Assembly: GCA_035316325.1 (NCBI GenBank)
Contig: DATHJB010000212.1
Span: forward strand, 62,001 to 126,000
Length of the DNA stretch: 64,000 nt
Origin: Acidimicrobiales bacterium
GTDB lineage: Bacteria > Actinomycetota > Acidimicrobiia > Acidimicrobiales > VFJN01
Direction: 5' to 3'
The notes beneath the pieces are model-generated. The model saw nothing but the letters and a program-made list of their open reading frames with translations. It was not told the origin of the DNA and searched no databases. Shown here one piece after another: positions 1 through 7,620 of this stretch (its first letter is position 1; each line of letters begins with the position of its first letter). A program made the position numbers and the translations under genes.

Positions 1-2
1 TC

Positions 3-2000
3 GCCGAGAAGGACGTGCTGATCGTCGGTCCCAACAAGGGCTTCATCCGCTACATCTCCGCGGTCCTGCCGGCGCTGGGTGACGACTCGGTGGTGCAGCT
101 GCCGCTCACGGGCCTGGGGCCGCGGGTGAAGCTGGCACGGGTCGACCCCGTCGTCGTGCGGCGCCTCAAGGGCGACCGCCGGATGCTGCGCCTGATCCTG
201 CGGGCCATCCGCAACCGCGAGCGGGTGTCGCGGCGGATCGTGGAGTTCACCGTCGAGCGGCGGCAGGTGCAGTTCGAGGGCGAGAAGCTGGCGGTGCGGG
301 CGCGGCAGCTGGCGGGCCAGCCCCACAACGACATCCGCCGGGGCCTGCGGTCGTTCGTGATCGACGAGGTGCAGCGGCAGCTCACCACCCAGCGGACCAC
401 CCACGACCGGGGCTCCTACGAGATCGACCTGCGGGGCGAGGCCGGCCGCGAGATCGACGACTACCTGGAGCGGGTGTGGCCCCACCTGACGCCGCAGAGC
501 TTCCTGGTGGAGCTGTTCTCCACCCGGAGCCGGCTCGAGGCGGCCGGCGCGGGCCTGCTCACCAGCGAAGAGATCGACCTGCTGCTGTTGCCCCGCGACC
601 TGCCCGTGGCCGACTGGCCCTGGGCGATCGACGACATCCCGCTGCTCGACCTGGCGGAGACGCTGCTCAACGGCCCGCCGCCCACCTACGACCACGTGGT
701 GGTGGACGAGGCGCAGGACCTGTCGCCGATGCAGTTCGAGTCGATCCGGCGCCGCTCCCGCACCGGCTGGATGACCGTGCTGGGCGACCTGGCCCAGGCC
801 ACCAGCCCGTGGGCCCCGGCGTCGTGGGAGGAGGTGGCGCTGCACCTGCGGCGCGACCGGGTGCCCATCGAGCTGGCGGAGCTGTCGCTCGGGTACCGGC
901 TGCCGAGCGAGGTGCACGAGGTGGCGATGCGTCTCCTCCCCGAGATCGCGCCCCGGCTGAAGCGACCCGACCCGCTGCGGTCGAGCGGCTATCCGGTGGC
1001 GGTCACGGCCGCTCGCCCGGATCAGCTGGCCGACGCCACGGTGCACGTGGTGCGGGGGTTGATCGGCCACGGCCTGGTGGGGGTGGTCACGTCCGAGCGC
1101 GACCGGGCGGCCGTCACCGACGCGCTGGTCGCCGCGGGCGTGCCGTGCAGCGCCGAGCTGCAGTCGGGCTCGCCGTCGCACGTCGTGGCGCTGGGCGCCG
1201 AGCAGGCCAAGGGCCTCGAGTTCGACAACGTCGTGGTGGTGGAGCCGGCGCAGGTGGCGGCCGAGTCGCCCCAGGGCCTGCGGGCGCTGTTCGTGGCGCT
1301 GACCCGCCCGACCCGCCGCCTCGCCCTGGTCCACGCCGAGCCCCTGCCCAAGGTGCTGGGCCTCGACAGCGACCTGCCCGCCCCGGTCAACACCGACACC
1401 GACCCGTTCGGCATGGCCCTCTCGCTTGCGGAGCCTTCCGAGGCGTTCGGCACCGGGGCGCTCGGCCCGCCGCCGTCGCCCCCGCCCCCGCCGCCGTCCT
1501 CTCCCGGCCGTGGCTTCCTGGCCCCGCCCGACCCGTTCCCGTCGCGGCACGAGATCCAGGCGCAGCCGGCCGCCGCCGCGGCGCCGACGACCACCGATCC
1601 CTACGCCCCGACCGAGTACGACGTCCCGATCCAGCCGCCCGCCGCCGCGCCGCCGCCTGCCCCGCCCGCGTACCTGGCCCCCGGTCGCAACAACGGCGTC
1701 GGGCCCGGCCCCGGCGTCGAGCACCCGCTGCCCCCGCCACCCCCTCCACCCCCGCCCCCGCCGCCGCTGCTGGCCCCGACATCGACGAGGTCCGTGTCCG
1801 AGCCCACCCCCATCGACCTGCGGGTCGAACCGTTCCATCGGGACGCCTTCGCCGGCCTCGACCAGGAGATGGCCCGCGCCGTCGCCGCCAAGCTGTCCGA
1901 GGCTCTGCGCCGTTACGCCACGCCTGCTCTGATCCCCCTCGTGGTCGAGCAGATGGCCGAGCTCCTCGGCGAAGACGACGCACCAACCGAAGATGGGTGA
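3..2000 (+). CDS. UvrD-like superfamily 1 helicase, 5'-partial, proline-rich tail
   Basis: The reading frame is open to the left edge, so the gene is truncated and its Walker A motif lies outside the window. The visible part starts in the VLIVGPN strand typical of HelD/UvrD-like ATPases. It contains the motif II box DEAQD (about nt 705-719), then GDLAQAT, the motif V region QAKGLEFDNVVVVEP and motif VI LFVALTRPTRRLALVH. These indicate an ATP-driven translocase acting on nucleic acid or stalled RNA polymerase. After the helicase core (about nt 1390) comes a linker of about 140 residues rich in proline, including a run of 13 prolines, then a helical segment of about 60 residues ending in an acidic tail. 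The stop overlaps the next gene by 8 nt, implying co-translation. Choice between UvrD and HelD type is open because the N-terminus is missing. Confidence 0.85.
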   Translation, partial: AEKDVLIVGPNKGFIRYISAVLPALGDDSVVQLPLTGLGPRVKLARVDPVVVRRLKGDRRMLRLILRAIRNRERVSRRIVEFTVERRQVQFEGEKLAVRARQLAGQPHNDIRRGLRSFVIDEVQRQLTTQRTTHDRGSYEIDLRGEAGREIDDYLERVWPHLTPQSFLVELFSTRSRLEAAGAGLLTSEEIDLLLLPRDLPVADWPWAIDDIPLLDLAETLLNGPPPTYDHVVVDEAQDLSPMQFESIRRRSRTGWMTVLGDLAQATSPWAPASWEEVALHLRRDRVPIELAELSLGYRLPSEVHEVAMRLLPEIAPRLKRPDPLRSSGYPVAVTAARPDQLADATVHVVRGLIGHGLVGVVTSERDRAAVTDALVAAGVPCSAELQSGSPSHVVALGAEQAKGLEFDNVVVVEPAQVAAESPQGLRALFVALTRPTRRLALVHAEPLPKVLGLDSDLPAPVNTDTDPFGMALSLAEPSEAFGTGALGPPPSPPPPPPSSPGRGFLAPPDPFPSRHEIQAQPAAAAAPTTTDPYAPTEYDVPIQPPAAAPPPAPPAYLAPGRNNGVGPGPGVEHPLPPPPPPPPPPPPLLAPTSTRSVSEPTPIDLRVEPFHRDAFAGLDQEMARAVAAKLSEALRRYATPALIPLVVEQMAELLGEDDAPTEDG

Positions 2001-3513
2001 CGTCCGTCCCTGGTGGATGGACGCCGTCGTCTACCAGATCTACCCAAGGTCGCTGCGCGACACGTCGGGCACCGGCGTCGGCGACCTGAACGGCGTCCGC
2101 GCCCAGCTCGACCACATCGCCTGGCTCGGCTTCGACGCCCTGTGGCTGTCGCCGATCTACCCGTCGCCGATGGCCGACCATGGCTACGACGTGGCCGACT
2201 ACTGCGACGTCGAGCCGCTGTTCGGCACGCTCGACGACTTCGACCACCTCCTGGCCGAGGCCCACGAGCGCGACCTGAGGGTGCTGCTCGACTGGGTGCC
2301 CAACCACTCCAGCGACGCCCACCCCTGGTTCCTGGCGTCCCGCTCGTCGCGTGACGACCCCCGGCGCGACTGGTACCTGTGGGTCGACGGCACGCCCGAC
2401 GCGCCGCCCAACGACTGGCCGGCAGCGTTCCCCGCCGGTGCCGCCTGGGCGTGGGACGAGGGCACCGAGGCCTGGTACTACCACCGCTACACGCCTCAGC
2501 AGCCCGACCTGAACTGGGCCAACCCCGAGGTCGTGGCGGCGATGCACGACACCCTACGGTTCTGGTTCGACCGCGGCGTCGACGGCTTCCGCATGGACGT
2601 CATCCACCAGATCGGCAAGGACATGCGCCGGGTCACCGCCGGGGTCGGCAGCCCGGTCGACCCCGCCCGCACCCACGAGCTGCTGCGGGGCATCCGCAAG
2701 GTGGTCGACTCGTACCCCGGCGACCGGGTGGCGGTGGGCGAGGTGTACATCCTCGACGTGGCCGAGGTGACGACGTACATCGGCCGCGAGGCCGGGGAGC
2801 TGCACCTGGCGTTCGACTTCGTGCCGCTGTGGTCCGACTGGACGGCGGCGACGTGGCGCGAGCACCTGCAGGAGGCGCTGACCGCCCACGCCGCGGTCGA
2901 CGCCTGGCCCACGTGGGTGCTGGGCAGCCACGACATCGCCCGCCTGCGCACCCGGCTGGGGCGCGACGAGTCGGCTCGGGCCGCGGTCGTGCTGCTGCTG
3001 GGCCTGCGGGGGACCGCGTTCGTCTACGCGGGCGACGAGCTGGGGCTGGAGGATGCCGTGGTGCCGCCCGAGCAGGTCGAGGACCCGGCCGGCTTCCGTG
3101 ACGGCTGCCGGGCGCCGATCCCGTGGGAGGGCCCGCCGTCGTACGGCTGGACCGACACGACGCCGTGGCTGCCGTGGCCACCGGGCGCCGACACCCGCAA
3201 CGCCGCAGCTCTGCGTGAGGACCCGTCGTCGATCCTGCACCTGTACCGCCGGATGCTGGCGGCCCGCCGGGAGTCGCCGGCGCTGCACGCGGGCGAGATG
3301 ACGCTGCTCCCGAGCGACGACGACGTGCTGGCGTGGGTGCGGACCGCGAGCGACGGCGCCGACCGCCGGGTCGTGGCCGTCAACTTCGCCGACGAGCCCC
3401 GGGCGTGGGAGCTGCCGGCGGGGGAGTGGACGGTCGAGGTCGCCAGCGTCGGGCCTGAGGGTGAGCGCTACGGGGGCGAGCTGGCCCCCTTCCAGGCCGT
3501 CGTACTCCGCTGA
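1993..3513 (+). CDS. GH13 alpha-glucosidase (oligo-1,6-glucosidase-like)
   Basis: This 506-residue protein is a glycoside hydrolase family 13 enzyme that probably hydrolyses alpha-glucosidic oligosaccharides in the cytoplasm; there is no signal peptide. The start WWMDAVVYQIYPRSL and the PIYPSPMADHGYDVADY segment are typical of the alpha-glucosidase/trehalose-hydrolase branch. Catalytic residues are visible: nucleophile D202 in DGFRMDVIH, acid/base E250 in VGEVY, and transition-state residue D314 in GSHD, where most relatives have NHD. A C-terminal beta domain follows from about residue 420. The ATG overlaps the upstream helicase gene by 8 nt, so the two are co-translated although functionally unrelated. 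The exact substrate cannot be read from the sequence. Confidence 0.9.
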   Translation: MGDVRPWWMDAVVYQIYPRSLRDTSGTGVGDLNGVRAQLDHIAWLGFDALWLSPIYPSPMADHGYDVADYCDVEPLFGTLDDFDHLLAEAHERDLRVLLDWVPNHSSDAHPWFLASRSSRDDPRRDWYLWVDGTPDAPPNDWPAAFPAGAAWAWDEGTEAWYYHRYTPQQPDLNWANPEVVAAMHDTLRFWFDRGVDGFRMDVIHQIGKDMRRVTAGVGSPVDPARTHELLRGIRKVVDSYPGDRVAVGEVYILDVAEVTTYIGREAGELHLAFDFVPLWSDWTAATWREHLQEALTAHAAVDAWPTWVLGSHDIARLRTRLGRDESARAAVVLLLGLRGTAFVYAGDELGLEDAVVPPEQVEDPAGFRDGCRAPIPWEGPPSYGWTDTTPWLPWPPGADTRNAAALREDPSSILHLYRRMLAARRESPALHAGEMTLLPSDDDVLAWVRTASDGADRRVVAVNFADEPRAWELPAGEWTVEVASVGPEGERYGGELAPFQAVVLR

Positions 3514-3516
3514 GAC

Positions 3517-4260
3517 CTACTGCAGGCCCCGGAAGGCGCCGCCGTCGACGGGGATCGCCGTGCCGGTGACGAAGCGGGCGGCGTCGGAGCACAGGAAGGC
3601 CACCACGGCACCGAAGTCCTCCGGCTGCCCGACCACCTTGGCCGGGATGTCGGCCGCGGCGTCCTCCGGGTTGCCGCGGTAGAGCTGGGTCATCCGGTCG
3701 GTGGCGTGGATGCCGGGCTGCACCGAGTTGACGGTGACGCCCTTGTCGGCGACCTCGGTGGCGAGGGTCTTGAGGAACCCGGTGACCCCCGCCCGCGCCG
3801 TGTTCGACAGGATCAGCATCGGGTTCGGCTGGCGGACCGCCATCGAGGTGATGGCCACCACCCGCCCCCAGCCCTGCTCGCACATGGCGGGCACGGCGGC
3901 CTTGCACATGGCGACCGTCGACAGCAGGTTGAGCTCCAGTGCGGGCAGGTAGGCCTCGAGCGGGGTGGTCTCGAACGTCCCGGGCGGTGGACCGCCGGCG
4001 TTGGGCACGAGGATGTCGAGCCCGCCGAGCTCGACGGTGGCCTCCTCCACGAAGCTGAGGGCGCCGGGGACGGTCGACACGTCGGCCTGCAGGGCGATGG
4101 CGTCGGGCAGGTCGGCGACGGCCGCGGCCAGCTTGTGGGGGTCGCGGCCGCAGATCGCCACCCGCACCCCCTCGGCCGCCAGCGCCCGGGCGGAGGCGAG
4201 GCCGAGGCCGGCGGACGAGGCGGCGACGGCGGCCCGGCGTCCGGCGAGTCCGAAGTCCAT
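3517..4260 (-). CDS. SDR-family oxidoreductase with non-canonical active site
   Basis: This 247-residue Rossmann protein resembles FabG-like short-chain dehydrogenases. The start MDFGLAGRRAAV was chosen because the fold begins directly after it; the frame extends upstream without homology. The cofactor loop reads AASSAGLGLASA instead of the usual TGxxxGxG, and NAGG is present near residue 84. The catalytic YxxxK is not seen: the aligned segment is PMLILSNTARAGVTG after the serine in AITSMAV, as in a known SDR subgroup lacking the tyrosine. The C-terminal GTAIPVDGGAFRG is typical of the family. It ends 3 nt from the convergent GH13 stop. Enzymatic activity is therefore uncertain, and the substrate is unknown. 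Confidence 0.8.
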   Translation of the reverse strand: MDFGLAGRRAAVAASSAGLGLASARALAAEGVRVAICGRDPHKLAAAVADLPDAIALQADVSTVPGALSFVEEATVELGGLDILVPNAGGPPPGTFETTPLEAYLPALELNLLSTVAMCKAAVPAMCEQGWGRVVAITSMAVRQPNPMLILSNTARAGVTGFLKTLATEVADKGVTVNSVQPGIHATDRMTQLYRGNPEDAAADIPAKVVGQPEDFGAVVAFLCSDAARFVTGTAIPVDGGAFRGLQ

Positions 4261-4351
4261 GGTGACAGTTTGCCTCGGCGAAGCCCGAGACCGCTTGGGG
4301 CGGCGGCGGGGTGGTCGGTACGGGGACCCTACCGGGAGGCAGGATGAGCCC

Positions 4352-4918
4352 ATGAGCGACGCGAGCGACACGACGATGCCGGCGGTCGACGGGGTCTGCG
4401 AGGAGTGCGGGTTCGACTACGACGGCCTCACCGACGCGGAGGTGCCCGAGCGGCTGCGCGACCTGGGCCGTCGCTACCGGACGCCCCTGAGTCGGGGACT
4501 GAAGGGCGAGGACCTCGACGCCCTGGTGCGGGCGCACCCGACGCCCGGGGTCTGGTCGGCGCTGGAGTACGCCTGCCACGTCCGTGACGTCCTCCAGGTG
4601 CAGCGGGAGCGGCTGGAGCTGGCCCTGGCGGAGGACGTGCCCTCCTACACGCCGATGGGGCGGGAGGAGAGGGTGGTGGACGACCGCTACAACGAGCAGG
4701 CACCGCTCGCCGTCGCCGACCAGCTGGCCGCCAACGGTGAGGCGCTCGCCGATTGGTTCGCGGTCCTCGACGCCGACCAGTGGGCCCGCCGGGCGCTGTA
4801 CGGCTACCCCGAACCGACCGAGCGCGACATGCGCTGGCTGGGCCGCCACACGGTCCACGAGGGCCACCACCACCTCCTCGACGTCGGCCGAGTCCTCCGG
4901 GCCGCGCGCGGTCGGTAG
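4352..4918 (+). CDS. DinB-fold protein
   Basis: This 188-residue protein has the four-helix DinB/YfiT-type fold, a family of metal-dependent thiol transferases and proteins of unknown role. The N-terminal CEECGFDYD segment is common in the actinobacterial members. A metal site is suggested by H in YACHVRDVL (about residue 77) and the C-terminal HEGHHH cluster. The ATG at 4352 is preceded by GGGAGGCAGG. The frame is open further upstream, but that part lies antisense to the SDR gene and shows no family similarity. It is divergent from the SDR gene. The substrate cannot be inferred. Confidence 0.8.
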   Translation: MSDASDTTMPAVDGVCEECGFDYDGLTDAEVPERLRDLGRRYRTPLSRGLKGEDLDALVRAHPTPGVWSALEYACHVRDVLQVQRERLELALAEDVPSYTPMGREERVVDDRYNEQAPLAVADQLAANGEALADWFAVLDADQWARRALYGYPEPTERDMRWLGRHTVHEGHHHLLDVGRVLRAARGR

Positions 4919-4966
4919 TGCACTAGCGTCGTTCCGGCAGGACGGGCGACGGATAGGGATGCGGGC

Positions 4967-5815
4967 ATGTTCGAGCGGTTCAGCGACGAGGCTCGGCGCA
5001 CGGTCGTGCGCGCGTTGGTGGAGGCCCGGCTCCTCGGGCACGACTACGTGGGCACGGAGCACGCGCTGATCGCCCTGGCCACGGCCGGCAGCACGGCGAC
5101 CGCCCTGGCTTCCGAGGGGGTGACGCTCGAACGGGCCCGGGTGGCGGTGTCCGACGTGGTCGGCCGCGACACGGCGTCGACCTCCTGGGAAGAAGGTCCC
5201 TACACGGCCCGGGTGCGGCACACCTTCGAGCTGAGCGTGCGGGAGGCGTTCGGAGTCGAGCACCACTACGTCGCCAACAGCCACCTGCTGCTGGGCCTGC
5301 TGCGGCTGGGGCAGGGCAACGGGGTGCGGGCGCTGGAGTCGCTCGGCGTCGACCTCGCCGGCCTGCGCCGCAAGGTGGCGGTGGGCCTCGACAGCGAGCA
5401 GCCGCCGTCGCCGCCGCCGGACCGGCGGACGGCGATCAGCGCCGGCCACCGCCTGGCGATCAAGCAGCCGGCCGAGGTCGACCTGCGGGACGACCCGCGG
5501 ACGGCCACCGACGTCGCCACGGCCGACCCCGAGGAGTCGGACGAGCCGGAGGGGCCGGCGATCCGGCACCGGCGCCGCGCCACCAACGGCGAGGTGGCGC
5601 CCCGGGCCCACGCCTGCTCGTTCTGCGAGGGGGAGCTGGGCCACGGCGACCGGTTCGTCGCCGGCACCACCGCCCGGATCTGCGTGGAGTGCGTGCGCGC
5701 CAGCGCTCGGCTGCTCGGGGTGATGGACGCGCTGAGCCAGGACTTCACGCTCGTGTTCGACGGCGAGAGCCGTACCGCTACGTTGAGCCTCGGCACGTCA
5801 CCCTCCCGCGGGTGA
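4967..5815 (+). CDS. Clp N-domain plus ClpX-type zinc-finger protein without AAA module
   Basis: This 282-residue protein begins with two Clp repeat motifs (residues 1-145, starting MFERFSDEARR and including VGTEHALIALA and NSHLLLGLLR), as at the N-terminus of ClpC/ClpA, which binds adaptors and substrates. A disordered acidic linker (about 145-212) follows. Residues 215-250 then form a four-cysteine zinc finger with C217, C220, C239 and C242 and the sequence VAGTTARICVECV, closely resembling the ClpX zinc-binding domain. No Walker motifs or AAA+ domain are present. I infer a substrate-delivery or competitor protein for the Clp protease. It is translationally coupled (GTGA) to the next ORF. 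Confidence 0.8.
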   Translation: MFERFSDEARRTVVRALVEARLLGHDYVGTEHALIALATAGSTATALASEGVTLERARVAVSDVVGRDTASTSWEEGPYTARVRHTFELSVREAFGVEHHYVANSHLLLGLLRLGQGNGVRALESLGVDLAGLRRKVAVGLDSEQPPSPPPDRRTAISAGHRLAIKQPAEVDLRDDPRTATDVATADPEESDEPEGPAIRHRRRATNGEVAPRAHACSFCEGELGHGDRFVAGTTARICVECVRASARLLGVMDALSQDFTLVFDGESRTATLSLGTSPSRG

Positions 5816-6057
5816 CCGAGGAAGGCAGGCACCTGGTGGGCGATCTCGACTTCGTGGACGTGCGGCTCTGGGAGGCCGACGCCGTGGTGCTGTTCGACTG
5901 GCTGCTGAAGGTCGACCTCGACCGCGTGCCGGTGGAGCACCCGGGCCAGCGTCAGGCGTTGGCCGACCTGTTCGGGCGCCTGGGCCACGTGCTCGACGTG
6001 CCGTCGAACGAGCAGTTGATCGACGCTCTGGAGCAGCTCACCCGCCACGCCGACTGA
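5812..6057 (+). CDS. Small hypothetical protein coupled to the Clp-N/ZnF gene
   Basis: This 81-residue protein starts with GTG inside a GTGA overlap with the preceding stop codon, a classic translational-coupling arrangement. It is acidic and predicted mixed alpha/beta: strands in DLDFVDVRLWEADAVVLFDWLLKV, then the helices HPGQRQALADLFGRLGHVL and NEQLIDALEQLTRHAD. It lacks signal peptide and membrane segments. I do not recognise a family. The tight coupling suggests it works with the Clp-N/zinc-finger protein. Its 3' end overlaps the convergent sensor-kinase gene by 20 nt. Confidence 0.6.
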   Translation: MTEEGRHLVGDLDFVDVRLWEADAVVLFDWLLKVDLDRVPVEHPGQRQALADLFGRLGHVLDVPSNEQLIDALEQLTRHAD

Positions 6058-7534
6058 CCGGGGCCGGCGCCGCGAGGGGCACCGGTAGCCGGTCCGGGGG
6101 CTCGACCTCGTCGGCGACGGGGAGCAGCACCCGGAACGTGGTGCCCTCCCCGGACGACACGTCGACCTCGGCGATCCCGCCGTGCGCGGTGACGATGGCG
6201 TCGACGATGGCGAGCCCCAGCCCGGCGCCCCCACCGGGACGGTGACGGGCCTGGTCCGTCCGGTAGAAGCGGTCGAAGACCCGCTCGGCCTGGTCGGTGG
6301 TGAGGCCGGGCCCCTCGTCACGCACCTCCAGCTCGGCCCAGCCCTGGTCGTCGCGCCGGGTGCGGCCGACCGCCACCTCCACCTTGGTGCCGCCCGGCGT
6401 GTGGGTCAGGGCGTTCTCCACCAGGTTGGTCACCACGTGGCGCAGGCGGATCTCGTCGCCCTGCACCACCAGCGGCGCCTCCGGCCCGACGAACACGATC
6501 GGCCGGTCGAGGGCCACCACCCGGGCGGCGTCGGCGGCGTCGCGGGCGGCCAGCACCAGGTCGACGGGCGCGGTCTCGAGCGGGTGCCGCTGGTCGAGTC
6601 GGGTGAGCAGCAGCATGTCGTCGACCAGCTGGCCCATGCGCAGCGACTCCCGCTCGACGTGGCGGAGCACGTCGTCGATGGTGTCCGGGTCGACGCGGGC
6701 GCTGTGGCGGCCGGCCTCCGTGAAGCTGCGCAGCGACATGAGGGGCGCCCGCAGCTCGCGGGAGGCGTCGGCGACGAACTGCCGCAGCCGCCGGTCGGTC
6801 TGCCGGGCCACGCCCTCGGCCCGCTCCCGGCCCAGGGCCGCGGACTGCACCTGGTCGGCCATGGTGTTGAAGGCCCGTCCGATGCGGCCCAGCTCGGTGT
6901 GGGGGTCGGCCTCGGGTGCCCGTTGGCCCCAGTCGCCCTCGGCAAGGGCCAGCGCCGCCGCCTCGATGCCGGGCAGGGGGCGCAGCGACCGGCGGACCAC
7001 CAGGTAGGCGGCCGCGGCCAGGGCGCCGAGCAGGGCGAGGCCACCCACCAGGCTCACCCGGCCGAGGCGGGCGACGGTGGCGTCGACGTCGTCGAGGCTG
7101 CGGGCGACGACCAGGCTGCCGGCCCGATCGCTGACCGGTTCGACGACCACCCGCCAGTCGGGCTCGCCCCCGGCGCCGGCGACGGTGAACGGACGTCTGC
7201 CCAGCTCACGGACATCCTCGAGGGTGAGCGACGGCAGTGCCGGGGCGGCCTCGTCGGGCGACGGCGGGGCCCAGCGCTCGTCCACCACCCGCCCGGAGGG
7301 GCTGACCAGGCTCACGTAGAAGGGGCTGGGCAGGTCGGCGGGCGCGGTGTCGGCCAGGCCGTCGTCGATGGGCCGGACGGCGACCTGCAGCTGGGCGTCG
7401 AGCCGGTCGACGAGGTAGCTGCGCACGAGCCTCGCCCCGACCAGCCCGTTCAGGGCCAGGGCGAGAGCGCTGAGGCCGAGCAGGCTGCCGAGGAGCTTCA
7501 GCCAGAGCGGCACGCCTCTCCACACCCGGCTCAC
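6038..7534 (-). CDS. Membrane histidine-kinase homologue lacking the phospho-acceptor His
   Basis: This 498-residue protein has an N-terminal membrane helix (12-33), an extracytoplasmic sensor region, a second helix (159-181), HAMP, a dimerisation domain and a GHKL ATPase domain. ATP-binding boxes are intact: N box (TNLVENALTH, about 369-378), G1 DEGPG, F box FDRFYR and G2 GGGAGLGLAIV. The H box, normally ASHELRTPL, reads ASRELRAPL, so the phosphorylated histidine is R259 (codon 6760-6758, cgc). As written it cannot autophosphorylate in the usual way. It has no response-regulator neighbour in the window and is divergent from the HtrA-type protease. It could be a pseudokinase, or it could regulate a partner kinase by heterodimerisation. 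Confidence 0.85.
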   Translation of the reverse strand: MSRVWRGVPLWLKLLGSLLGLSALALALNGLVGARLVRSYLVDRLDAQLQVAVRPIDDGLADTAPADLPSPFYVSLVSPSGRVVDERWAPPSPDEAAPALPSLTLEDVRELGRRPFTVAGAGGEPDWRVVVEPVSDRAGSLVVARSLDDVDATVARLGRVSLVGGLALLGALAAAAYLVVRRSLRPLPGIEAAALALAEGDWGQRAPEADPHTELGRIGRAFNTMADQVQSAALGRERAEGVARQTDRRLRQFVADASRELRAPLMSLRSFTEAGRHSARVDPDTIDDVLRHVERESLRMGQLVDDMLLLTRLDQRHPLETAPVDLVLAARDAADAARVVALDRPIVFVGPEAPLVVQGDEIRLRHVVTNLVENALTHTPGGTKVEVAVGRTRRDDQGWAELEVRDEGPGLTTDQAERVFDRFYRTDQARHRPGGGAGLGLAIVDAIVTAHGGIAEVDVSSGEGTTFRVLLPVADEVEPPDRLPVPLAAPAPVSRRGG

Positions 7535-7571
7535 CGTAGAGCGTTCCAGGCCGAGGATTCGGCGGAAACAT

Positions 7572-7601
7572 TGAGGTTCCCCTCAGCGGTGTCTCAGGTT
7601 C
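7572..7601. promoter_or_regulatory. Candidate operator between sensor kinase and HtrA genes
   Basis: The 86-bp divergent intergenic region holds a perfect inverted repeat TGAGG-TTCC-CCTCA (7572-7585). Two AGGTTC direct repeats at 7574 and 7596 are spaced 22 bp, about two helical turns. Such spacing is usual for dimeric OmpR-type response regulators, so this may control both genes. It is inference from pattern only. Confidence 0.35.
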
Positions 7602-7620
7602 GCGAGCGCACCATGACGCC

